Under the pieces are notes generated by a model. That model did not search any database. It was not told the DNA's origin and saw only the letters and a program-made list of their open reading frames with translations. Made by a program: the position numbers and the translations under genes. 12,864 bases of DNA from the NCBI GenBank assembly GCA_050945275.1, contig JBMNSQ010000045.1, positions 1 to 12,864 on the forward strand, given 5' to 3'. The stretch comes from JAAYWY01 sp050945275 (GTDB lineage Bacteria > Bacillota > DTU030 > DUMP01). Of the stretch, positions 6,849 through 12,864 are shown piece by piece. The first letter of the stretch is position 1, and each line of letters begins with the position of its first letter.

Positions 6849-7331
6849 TTAATTAGTGTCCGTATCTATTCCGAGCACACGGTAACGAAGCACACCCACC
6901 GGCACCTTCACCTCTACCTCTGATCCAACGGTGGCACCGAGCAAAGCTTTTCCCACCGGAGATTGGTTGGAAATCTTACTTTGCCCGGGGTTAGCTTCAG
7001 CTGAACCGACAATGGTAAAGTTATAGGTCTTGTTGTCATTTAAGTTCTCTATGGTGACAGTGGAACCAAGAACAACCTTACCGTTACCGCTGCTTCGATC
7101 AATTAAGCGTACTTTCGACAACATCTTTTCTATCTCAATAATGCGTCCTTCGTTAAAGCCTTGTTCCCGTTTAGCATCCTCGTACTCCGAATTCTCGCTT
7201 AAATCTCCAAATTCAATCGCCTGCTTAATCCGCTCAGCAATTTCACGGCGGCGAATCGTACGGCGCTGTTCCAGTTCTGTCTCTAGCACTTTTAACCCCG
7301 CCGGTGTTAAATGTATCTCGTTATCGACCAT
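6849..7331 (-). CDS. greA: transcription elongation factor GreA
   Basis: A 160-residue GreA, which enters the secondary channel of RNA polymerase and stimulates cleavage of backtracked RNA. The N-terminal coiled coil carries the acidic tip motif GDLSENSEYEDAKREQ (about residues 42-57 from this start), and the C-terminal FKBP-like domain ends in SPVGKALLGATVGSEVEVKVPVGVLRYRVLGI. The ATG at 7331 gives the usual family length and places HLTPAGLKVLE at the N-terminus. It has AAGGA nine bases upstream. An in-frame TTG 13 codons earlier is not supported. It is the first gene of a greA-lysS operon, transcribed from the consensus promoter at 7463-7491 with a 5' untranslated region of about 125 bases. 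Confidence 0.97.
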   Translation of the reverse strand: MVDNEIHLTPAGLKVLETELEQRRTIRRREIAERIKQAIEFGDLSENSEYEDAKREQGFNEGRIIEIEKMLSKVRLIDRSSGNGKVVLGSTVTIENLNDNKTYNFTIVGSAEANPGQSKISNQSPVGKALLGATVGSEVEVKVPVGVLRYRVLGIDTDTN

Positions 7332-7399
7332 GTTTCCCCATCCTTTTTCGCCAAATTTCGGCAAAAACAAGCAGTCAAACGCAAAATGTATAAGAAATA

Positions 7400-7428
7400 C
7401 TACGAACCGTGCTCCCCGCGGTCCGTAG
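7400..7428 (-). other. stable hairpin in the greA leader
   Basis: On the minus strand CTACGGACCG pairs with CGGTTCGTAG (ten pairs, one G-T) around a nine-base loop, about 30 bases after the predicted start of the greA transcript. It is followed by TATTTCTTATACATTTTG, an interrupted U-rich tail. It could be an attenuator, a processing site or a stabiliser. No known riboswitch class is recognised. Confidence 0.55.
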
Positions 7429-7462
7429 CTGACCCTTGTTCCATTATCCGTATTTCCAGTAC

Positions 7463-7491
7463 ATTATAAGATAATAGGGCTTACGTGTCAA
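7463..7491 (-). promoter_or_regulatory. consensus sigma-A promoter for greA-lysS
   Basis: On the minus strand TTGACA (7486-7491), a 17-base spacer, then TATAAT (7463-7468): a full match to consensus. It starts only about a dozen bases after the stop of the upstream reductase gene, which shows that greA-lysS is transcribed on its own even if read-through also occurs. Confidence 0.92.
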
Positions 7492-7502
7492 GAAAATATA
7501 GC

Positions 7503-8573
7503 CTAAGCGGTTTGGCCCGCCCGCTGTCTGATAGCCCGCACTTCGTCTTCTTCTAGGGCTCGTTCAAAACTACGCAAACCAGCCAAACGAAAACCGTGCT
7601 TGTCAGCCAAGCGCATTATGTCATCGATCTGGTCAACCGTGAGATCGCGACCCAAGGTAAAGTTTTCAAAGCGACCTTCCAGCGTCAAAATCATAGTCTC
7701 CGCCATACAGGCGTAACTGGTACCTGATGGAAAACCAAAATCAAAACCGAAGTTCACTTGACCTGGAACCTGCACTATCCCTCCTTCTATCACCAGCACA
7801 TCGGGCCTTGCTTTGGCCACCTTCAAAGACACATCGCGTGGCCTGGCCACATCACAAACGACAGCACCCGGTTTTAGATCGCCCGGTTCTATAATAGGCA
7901 TAAACGATCCCGTTACCGTCAAGACTACATCGGCCCGTCTTAGTGCCGCCTTCAAATCATTGGCCACTCGCACCGCTAGACCACTCTCGCGCAAAATGCG
8001 CCGGGCCAAATTTTCTAAGCGGTGGCCATTGCGACTGACCAGCGTCAGGTACTTTACTTGGCGAGCTAAAATACGAGCACAAGCCGAACCGATAGCCCCA
8101 TTGGCCCCTACCACCAGAACTTCGGCTTCCTTAAAGTCGATACCCATTTTGTCCGCCGCTAGTTTAATACCTTCCAAAGCAGTGCCTACAGTATAACTAT
8201 TACCGGTAGTCACGGCAATATGCAAGTTTTTTGCTACTGTTAGGCCAGCATCGCCCACTACGGCTGTAAATGCCCCGAGACCTATTATTTTAGCTCCTAA
8301 CTGCTCGGCTCGTTTTCCGGCCTGAATTATTTTTTTAAGCACGATTTCCTCTGGCATGGTTACCATTTGGCGTGACGTCAACGGTACATTTACAAACCAA
8401 CCTTCAGCCTGGGCATAAGAAGATTCAATCCCTGTAATATGGGACAGCACAGCCGGGGGCGTTAGGCGAAACACAGATTCAACAACAGTGTCGGGCAATG
8501 CCTGTAGCCAAGGTATTTTTTGATATATATTGCTTACATCGAGTGGATGCAGTAGAAATGCAAATCGTTCCAT
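7503..8573 (-). CDS. COG5322-like Rossmann reductase, similar to acyl-ACP reductase
   Basis: A 356-residue soluble protein with an NAD(P)-binding Rossmann core: VLVVGANGAIGSACARILA at 152-170 with the GxxGxxG loop at 156-162. Its order of motifs follows cyanobacterial long-chain acyl-ACP reductase (AAR): IIGLGAFTAVV near 97-106, AVTTGNSYTVG near 120-130, the Rossmann loop, VIEGGIVQVPG near 261-271, then SYACMAETMILTLEGR at 286-301, FTLGRDLTVDQID and KHGFR. C289 aligns with the AAR active-site cysteine that carries the acyl thioester. The comparison is from memory of the family, not a search. Such proteins in Clostridia are usually labelled predicted amino acid dehydrogenase or shikimate/quinate dehydrogenase; the true substrate is unknown. 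The ATG has AGGAGG six bases upstream. It lies 34 bases after the quinate dehydrogenase-like gene, as third gene of that operon. A cysteine-dependent reduction of an activated acyl group to an aldehyde is my inference. Confidence 0.8.
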   Translation of the reverse strand: MERFAFLLHPLDVSNIYQKIPWLQALPDTVVESVFRLTPPAVLSHITGIESSYAQAEGWFVNVPLTSRQMVTMPEEIVLKKIIQAGKRAEQLGAKIIGLGAFTAVVGDAGLTVAKNLHIAVTTGNSYTVGTALEGIKLAADKMGIDFKEAEVLVVGANGAIGSACARILARQVKYLTLVSRNGHRLENLARRILRESGLAVRVANDLKAALRRADVVLTVTGSFMPIIEPGDLKPGAVVCDVARPRDVSLKVAKARPDVLVIEGGIVQVPGQVNFGFDFGFPSGTSYACMAETMILTLEGRFENFTLGRDLTVDQIDDIMRLADKHGFRLAGLRSFERALEEDEVRAIRQRAGQTA

Positions 8574-8607
8574 GAAACGCCTCCTAATTTTTGGTTGACA
8601 TTTAAGA

Positions 8608-9516
8608 CTAGTTTAGGTGTACAATCCGTGGCTTTAAGGCAAGTTGATCTAATAAGTGGTCATAATCATCCTGGGTAAGCGATGTCGAGGGTTTGCCAGC
8701 TAAGGATACCAATACTGCTTCCATAACATTGGTGCCGAACGAACGTCCACCGAGCTCCGGGGTAGTGGTAACTAACGTTTTAGCACCACGAGCAGTAAGA
8801 TCCTCAATATCAGCTGCAGTAACAGTGTTAGTAATTATAATTTTGCCCGGTATTTCCGGCGGTAGATGGCGTTTAATAAACAGAAAGTCGCCGGCGATGA
8901 TATCATTTTTTAGGTAGTATCGAGCAAATCGTGGATTTGGATTAACTATCTCTTGCTTTTTCCCGGTGGGATACAGCAGCTTAAACGGTAATTGTACCAA
9001 AATAGGAGCCACTACAGCTGCTACCAGCCGTAGCTGATTTAGTGACCGTAGGGGAATCGGCAGACCTAAGGCAAAAATAACATCGCCGCAGGTAAGAAGA
9101 GCGCCGGCCTGCGTTAACCCTTCGGCCATCCCCCACCGATCAGCACCGGAAACCAGCAGCGCCTTTTGGCCAGCCAGGGGCACAGTATTCGTCTGTGCTA
9201 AGTAGCGGATAACCCGGCGTTCTAATGTGTTCTTTAGACCACTACCGTCTACAATGGGCGTTTTTGCTACTGCCCGAGCCAACCGCTTAGCATCACGAAA
9301 AACGTAGCGACGACCACCCGTCATTACATATAAATCTATGCCGCCCATACCAAAAGCATCCACTTTTCCGTCCAATTCGCGAAGTAGTCTTTCGGCTTTG
9401 TCTATATCGCCATCAGTACCTATGCGTTCAATGATAAACTTTTTTCCTAAAAACGTCGCCTCTACGCTGTGATTTCGCTTGGATGACCCTAGGCTTACAC
9501 TTACCACGTGTTTCAC
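8608..9516 (-). CDS. quinate 5-dehydrogenase-like conserved protein of unknown function
   Basis: A 302-residue soluble protein of the family usually annotated as quinate 5-dehydrogenase in Clostridia, although I know of no experimental basis and it lacks a recognisable SDH signature. Conserved-looking blocks are FGMGGIDLYVMTGGRRY at 55-71, DGSGLKNTLERRVI at 90-103, SGADRWGMAEGL at 123-134, NPNPRFARYYLKNDIIAGDFLFIKR near 192-215 (interior position approximate), and TTTPELGGRSFGTNVMEA at 250-267. The mix of glycine-rich turns and beta-alpha alternation suggests a nucleotide- or cofactor-binding alpha/beta fold. The GTG start has AGGAGG eight bases upstream. It lies between the HTH gene (41 bases upstream) and the reductase-like gene (34 bases downstream), so the three are one operon, and a shared pathway is likely. 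No signal peptide is seen; the hydrophobic stretch at 162-176 is short and may be a buried helix. Confidence 0.72.
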   Translation of the reverse strand: MKHVVSVSLGSSKRNHSVEATFLGKKFIIERIGTDGDIDKAERLLRELDGKVDAFGMGGIDLYVMTGGRRYVFRDAKRLARAVAKTPIVDGSGLKNTLERRVIRYLAQTNTVPLAGQKALLVSGADRWGMAEGLTQAGALLTCGDVIFALGLPIPLRSLNQLRLVAAVVAPILVQLPFKLLYPTGKKQEIVNPNPRFARYYLKNDIIAGDFLFIKRHLPPEIPGKIIITNTVTAADIEDLTARGAKTLVTTTPELGGRSFGTNVMEAVLVSLAGKPSTSLTQDDYDHLLDQLALKPRIVHLN

Positions 9517-9557
9517 TGTTACTGCCTCCTGATGGAATCCGTTGATACGCTATCTAA

Positions 9558-10085
9558 CTATACCTTGATCTTACGAATTAATCGACGCAGTTTGTCGGGA
9601 CTTACCCTGCAATCCTCCTTGATGGGAGATCGGCCAATTTCTAAACAAATTACCTTCTTATCCAGTAATGCTTCCACCACTCGTACACGCATGTCAGACC
9701 CTAAAAAAATTACGCTGTCATACGTACGCAGCTGAGCAATAATGTGCATAACTTCATTTAGTAGTTCATGGCCACTTTTTTGTTGGACGAAACGCCACCG
9801 CTCTTCATCGTCCATAAGGAGTGTATACTCTACCCCTTCTTCTTGAGCTACAGTAAGAAGCTCGTCCTTATTGGCTACCGGGAACCCTACCAAGGCCAAG
9901 CGTACACCCCGATGTATCTCTCCCAGCGTTTCTAAGCGAGAGATAACTGACCGTTCCGTCCCTAAGCGCTTAGCTACTTCCTGCTGCGAGACGCCTGCTG
10001 CCCTAAGTTCCAGTATCCGGTCTACCACATGGTACAGGCGCTCACGATCTATTACTTTATCACCGATCCGGACAAATTGTTCCAC
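9558..10085 (-). CDS. HTH transcriptional regulator of the reductase operon
   Basis: A roughly 175-residue regulator. A helix-turn-helix is clear at about residues 31-55: GVSQQEVAKRLGTERSVISRLETLG, of the Cro/C1 or KorB-like type. The rest (VRLALVGFPVANKDELLTVAQEEGVEY through YDSVIFLGSDMRVRVVEALLDKKVICLEIG) reads as an alpha/beta effector domain of no family I can name. I place the start at GTG 10085, because GAGGTGA matches the ribosomal anti-SD seven bases upstream. The longer in-frame starts at 10109 (ATG) and 10115 (GTG) have no ribosome site and lie against the palindrome at 10117-10132. First gene of the operon with the quinate dehydrogenase-like and AAR-like genes, so a local, self-controlling regulator is likely. 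Confidence 0.78.
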   Translation of the reverse strand: MEQFVRIGDKVIDRERLYHVVDRILELRAAGVSQQEVAKRLGTERSVISRLETLGEIHRGVRLALVGFPVANKDELLTVAQEEGVEYTLLMDDEERWRFVQQKSGHELLNEVMHIIAQLRTYDSVIFLGSDMRVRVVEALLDKKVICLEIGRSPIKEDCRVSPDKLRRLIRKIKV

Positions 10086-10108
10086 CTTGTCACCTCTACT
10101 TAATGCCA

Positions 10109-10132
10109 TGTGCACAATGTTGTGTACAACAT
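10109..10132. promoter_or_regulatory. candidate operator: two adjacent palindromes
   Basis: The perfect inverted repeat ATGTTGT-GT-ACAACAT (10117-10132) abuts the eight-base palindrome TGTGCACA (10109-10116). It covers the predicted transcription start of the HTH operon, where a repressor would block initiation. Assignment to the HTH protein is inference. Confidence 0.6.
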
Positions 10133-10133
10133 A

Positions 10134-10162
10134 ATTTTACCAGCTTAGAAACAAAAATGCAA
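10134..10162 (-). promoter_or_regulatory. possible promoter of the HTH-reductase operon
   Basis: On the minus strand TTGCAT (10157-10162, three of six), 17 bases, then TAAAAT (10134-10139, five of six). The -35 would sit in the 3' arm of the upstream terminator hairpin. The start would be near 10127, inside the palindrome, giving a leader of about 42 bases to GTG 10085. Confidence 0.5.
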
Positions 10163-10190
10163 GGGAAGGCAGCAAACCTTCCCTTGCATT
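10151..10190 (-). terminator. intrinsic terminator of the chemotaxis receptor gene
   Basis: A perfect 14-bp stem, AATGCAAGGGAAGG and its complement (10156-10169 with 10177-10190), with a seven-base loop. On the minus strand it is followed by TTTGTTTCT, extending the T run of the stem end. It lies about 45 bases after the chemotaxis receptor stop. Confidence 0.93.
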
Positions 10191-10234
10191 CTTCTAATAT
10201 ATTTTGTCCACACCACTTTTTTCGATAAAACAAA

Positions 10235-12016
10235 CTACGTCGTCTTAAAGCGAGCTACTGCCTGTTCGAGGTTACGGGCCAAATCAGCCAGAATCTGGGC
10301 TGATGAAGAAATTTCCTCCATGGTTGCTGTCTGCTCCTGGGTAGCAGCGGCAATGTTCTGAGTACCGGCGCTGGTATTTTCGGCAATGAGACTGACTGCC
10401 TTTGTTCCCTCTACTACTTGAGTACTATTGGCTGCCATTTCTTCGGCGGCAGCGCTGACCCCTTGGATTTGCTGGGCCACCTGCTGCACAGCCGCAAATA
10501 TTTTCTCCAACGTCTTAGCGGCCATTTCCAGCAAATTAGTACCAGAGGCCACTTCCGAGCTACCGGCTTGCATGGTTTTGATCGCTCGCTCGGTATCATT
10601 TTGCGTCCGATCGACTAAGGTCGAAATTTGCTTAGCAGCCTGAGCCGATTGCTCGGCTAGTTTGCGCACCTCGTCGGCTACAACAGCGAAGCCACGGCCC
10701 TGTTCGCCGGCGCGAGCAGCTTCGATAGCTGCATTAAGGGCCAGTAGGTTGGTCTGATCAGCAATGCCAGTAATAACCTCTACAATTTGGCCAATTTCTC
10801 CGGAACGACTCCCTAGCTCGCTGATAAGTTCCGACAGCCTGTCCATGGACTGGCTAACCACATCGTTTTGCCTAATTACATCTCGAATAGCCTGACTCCC
10901 TTGCTCAGCTAGCTGTGCTGTTTCTTGAGACGATACCGCCACCATCTGGGCATTTTCTGACACTTGATTCATGGCTTGGGACATCTGTTCGACTATAGAC
11001 GCCATCTCGCTAGTTTGCCGCACCTGCTGCTCTGCGCCTTCAGCCACTTCTTGGATACTGCTGGCTATCTGCTCCGTGGCACGGGTTGTCTCTTCCGATC
11101 CAGTGGTGAACTGCTGCGCCTGTTCACTTACTTGCTCAACACTAGTTCTTACACCGGCAATAATTTCACTGAGCTGCTCCACCATAGTCTGAAAAGCTTG
11201 AGCTAGTTGGGCAACCTCGTCGCGCCCCTTTATTTGTACCGTCGTCGTCAGGTCACCGGAAGCGATTTGGTCAGCTGCTTGGGCCAATTTCTTAAGTGGC
11301 CGCACTGACTGTATAGCTAAAACAGCTCCAACACTGATGCCAAAGGCAGCCCCCAACACCACTAGCAACATTGATACTTTGCCCATTTTTTCGGCTGTTG
11401 CATTGGCCATTTGCTGAGCATCAGCTACCCGCCGCTCGTTTATACCCAAAAGAACGCTAAAGTTGGATTGCAGCTGATTTGAAGGAAGTTTTATATCAGT
11501 TAAGATTTTCTCAACTGCTTCATCCGTAGCTCCTTCTTCCCATAAAACAAAAGCCTCTTCTTGGATCGCATTAATTTCGTCATGAATCTCAGCCACTGTA
11601 TTGAGCAGGGTCTTCTCTTGAGATTCCTTAGCCAATTGGGCAGCACGGTCAATGGCCTTCTTCACTTCTGCTCCATCGAGCTTGGCCCGGACCACATATT
11701 GGTCATCCCCAGTCAATAGAAAAGCCCGCTGCGAACTTAGCTGGGAAGTAATCATATGATTAACCTCGTTAATAGCCAGTAAATACGGTTGGCCCTCCTC
11801 CAACACTTGTTTGTACTCAGCCATGCAGCGCTGCGTACCCAGATATGTATAACCCCCGATAGTAACCATAAGGGCCACCATCACCAAATACCCAGCTATA
11901 ATTCTAGTCGCCAAACTCACTCTCTTTTGTTTACCCTTTTTCTTCACCGTAGCCACCTTTTCTCGCCGCCACCTTAATTGGGGCAGGCGAAAGCGCGGCC
12001 AAGAAAATTTCTTCAT
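10235..12016 (-). CDS. methyl-accepting chemotaxis protein
   Basis: A 593-residue membrane chemoreceptor. A basic N-terminus (about 1-37) precedes TM1 at about 39-60. The extracytoplasmic sensor at about 61-212 is helical, with VNHMITSQLSSQRAFLLTGDDQY resembling CHASE3/four-helix-bundle sensors. TM2 is at about 214-237. A HAMP domain follows (about 235-290, SVRPLKKLAQAADQIASGDLTT). The long cytoplasmic coiled coil carries the hairpin tip EIGQIVEVITGIADQTNLLALNAA to GRGFAVVADEVRKLAEQS at about 407-457, the CheA/CheW contact site. It has no C-terminal CheR-tethering pentapeptide. The ATG has AAAGGAG eight bases upstream. It is monocistronic between a c-di-GMP riboswitch with leader terminator and its own end terminator. 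It should adjust motility in response to an unknown ligand, with expression tied to c-di-GMP level. Confidence 0.96.
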   Translation of the reverse strand: MKKFSWPRFRLPQLRWRREKVATVKKKGKQKRVSLATRIIAGYLVMVALMVTIGGYTYLGTQRCMAEYKQVLEEGQPYLLAINEVNHMITSQLSSQRAFLLTGDDQYVVRAKLDGAEVKKAIDRAAQLAKESQEKTLLNTVAEIHDEINAIQEEAFVLWEEGATDEAVEKILTDIKLPSNQLQSNFSVLLGINERRVADAQQMANATAEKMGKVSMLLVVLGAAFGISVGAVLAIQSVRPLKKLAQAADQIASGDLTTTVQIKGRDEVAQLAQAFQTMVEQLSEIIAGVRTSVEQVSEQAQQFTTGSEETTRATEQIASSIQEVAEGAEQQVRQTSEMASIVEQMSQAMNQVSENAQMVAVSSQETAQLAEQGSQAIRDVIRQNDVVSQSMDRLSELISELGSRSGEIGQIVEVITGIADQTNLLALNAAIEAARAGEQGRGFAVVADEVRKLAEQSAQAAKQISTLVDRTQNDTERAIKTMQAGSSEVASGTNLLEMAAKTLEKIFAAVQQVAQQIQGVSAAAEEMAANSTQVVEGTKAVSLIAENTSAGTQNIAAATQEQTATMEEISSSAQILADLARNLEQAVARFKTT

Positions 12017-12048
12017 GTTTATTACTCCTTTCTTCTCCTATATTTAAT

Positions 12049-12079
12049 AAAAAACCTTCAGCCCCAGTATCGCTGAAGG
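12049..12079 (-). terminator. leader terminator of the chemotaxis receptor (riboswitch expression platform)
   Basis: On the minus strand CCTTCAGC pairs with GCTGAAGG (12072-12079 with 12055-12062) around a nine-base loop, followed by six T residues (12049-12054). It lies directly after the c-di-GMP aptamer and 33 bases before the start codon, so it would stop transcription ahead of the gene. I could not settle whether ligand binding favours or blocks it. Confidence 0.85.
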
Positions 12080-12081
12080 AA

Positions 12082-12174
12082 CAAACTGCGGCAGCCTGGC
12101 GATCATGGCTTAATGCTTTAGACCCATGGCTTTGTGTCCCCATCTTTCGACTGGGTTTACCCTGAACATTGTCA
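12082..12174 (-). ncRNA. c-di-GMP-I (GEMM) riboswitch aptamer
   Basis: The minus strand carries the GEMM core in order: CAGGGTAAACC (12154-12164), a hairpin with a GAAA tetraloop (GAAA at 12145-12148), GGGGACACAAAGCC (12128-12141), GGGTCTAAAG (about 12115-12124), then CGCCAGGCTGCCG. Spacing and order match the class I c-di-GMP riboswitch, with the GAAA loop able to dock on the second arm. In the AGGG block the base aligning with ligand-contacting G20 is G12161; the cGAMP-specific variants carry A there, so c-di-GMP is the likely ligand. The gene below is a chemoreceptor, a common target of this class. Outer ends are approximate. Confidence 0.92.
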
Positions 12175-12220
12175 TTTAATACAAACATATGTTTTTATAA
12201 TACTACTAATTGCCATCTAT

Positions 12221-12864
12221 TTATGTCGAATTATGTCGATGGTTCTTTAGATACTGTCTAGCCAAGGCTAATAATGTCGGAGGAGAATCAAGTGAAGGAT
12301 CCTCCCACACAGCTTCCAATAAGTACTGCCGGATCGCGCCGACAACCGGTCCCGGCTTAAGGTCCAAACAAGTCATCAGCTCTTCGCTTGTTAAAGCTAG
12401 CTCAGATGGGGTAACAGGGGGTCGCTCCGCCACCACCTGACGAGCAGCGGCTTCTAGCTCCGGAAGACCTGCTTTGGCAGCATCACCCCAGATGGACATC
12501 CGGTCGGCCTTAATCAGCTCGATCTGCAAGCCAAAATTATCCCACCCTACTTCGGCTGCTAGCCGGCGCATAGGGGGTAATCCCTGATGAGGACGCCAAA
12601 AAAACATATGATTCCTCACTAAGAGAGTCACTTGCCTGATTAATTTTCGGCTATAACGCAGCCGAGTTAGTACGCGCGGCACAATAGCTGCTGACCGTGC
12701 GGCATGTCCAGGAAATAGTCGCCCATAGGGGCCTTCTTGAAACTTGCCTGGTTTTCCCACATCGTGCAGCAGTCCGGCTAACCGAAGGGGAAGTTTGGGT
12801 GGTGTTAAAGAGCACGTTCGAAGATTATGCCCTAATACATCCTCCCGGTGAAGGCGACTCTGCT
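12221..12864 (-). CDS. CCA-adding type tRNA nucleotidyltransferase, HD-domain C-terminal part (partial)
   Basis: The reading frame is open to the right edge, giving about 214 C-terminal residues; the start is outside the window. The visible part begins SRLHREDVLGHNLRT and continues LRLAGLLHDVGKPGKF, where HD in LLHDVGKP is the metal-binding pair of HD-superfamily proteins. PGHAARSAAIVPRVLTRLRYSRKLIRQVTLLVRNHMFFW follows, with further histidines. ADRMSIWGDAAKAGLPELEAA and ELMTCLDLKPGPVVGAIRQYLLEAVWEDP are typical of the C-terminal region of the poly(A) polymerase/CCA-adding family, in particular the GPxVG-containing RNA-binding segment. The expected role is repair or synthesis of tRNA CCA ends. 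The nucleotidyltransferase catalytic domain is not visible. Both tRNA genes in this window encode CCA, so repair is the more likely need here. Confidence 0.85.
   Translation of the reverse strand, partial: QSRLHREDVLGHNLRTCSLTPPKLPLRLAGLLHDVGKPGKFQEGPYGRLFPGHAARSAAIVPRVLTRLRYSRKLIRQVTLLVRNHMFFWRPHQGLPPMRRLAAEVGWDNFGLQIELIKADRMSIWGDAAKAGLPELEAAARQVVAERPPVTPSELALTSEELMTCLDLKPGPVVGAIRQYLLEAVWEDPSLDSPPTLLALARQYLKNHRHNST

Noticed and set aside
7332..7370. TTG start extending GreA by 13 residues
   Set aside because: The ATG at 7331 gives the normal 160-residue GreA and has the better ribosome site.
12221..12240. Direct repeat TTATGTCGA in tandem
   Set aside because: Two copies only, at the very end of a coding region (the HRHNST tail); no further copies or regulatory context.
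1..12864. Mobile elements, CRISPR arrays, phage genes
   Set aside because: No transposase, integrase, terminal repeats or spaced direct repeats were seen on either strand.

Overview
The window looks like chromosomal DNA of an anaerobic, low- to mid-GC Firmicute, most likely a member of Clostridia. The reasons are strong AGGAGG-type ribosome binding sites, frequent GTG starts, consensus sigma-A promoters, riboswitches of Clostridia/Bacilli type and a greA-lysS gene pair. The genus cannot be fixed from the sequence alone. Apart from one purine permease, every gene lies on the minus strand. I see no insertion sequence, phage gene or CRISPR array.

Layout from left to right. At 1-318 is the N-terminus of a lipoprotein substrate-binding protein of a branched-chain amino acid type ABC transporter. 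At 545-3002 is a two-gene unit of M20D amidohydrolase followed by ACT-domain threonine ammonia-lyase. At 3195-3595 is a long plus-strand leader with a consensus promoter, a guanine-class purine riboswitch, a ykkC subtype 2 aptamer (most likely PRPP) and one intrinsic terminator. It controls the PbuG/AzgA-type guanine/hypoxanthine permease at 3596-4885. A perfect 16-bp hairpin then separates this gene from two convergent tRNA genes, Ala(CGC) and Asn(GTT), which have a perfect consensus promoter. greA and lysS follow on the minus strand (5304-7331), also behind a perfect consensus promoter.

At 7503-10085 lies a three-gene operon: an HTH regulator, a protein of the type usually labelled quinate 5-dehydrogenase, and a Rossmann reductase that resembles cyanobacterial acyl-ACP reductase, including its catalytic cysteine. 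I know of no defined function for this operon in Firmicutes, and it is the best candidate here for an undescribed pathway. At 10235-12016 is a methyl-accepting chemotaxis protein preceded by a c-di-GMP-I riboswitch and terminator. At the right edge is the C-terminal part of a CCA-adding type tRNA nucleotidyltransferase with its HD motif.

The main regulatory finding is the tandem guanine/ykkC-2 riboswitch. The 3' strand of the guanine aptamer P1 (TATGAGG) and the 5' strand of P0 of the second aptamer (TGAGGAAA) share five bases, so the two aptamers cannot both form fully. This suggests a two-input switch in which purine base shuts the importer off and the second ligand turns it on.
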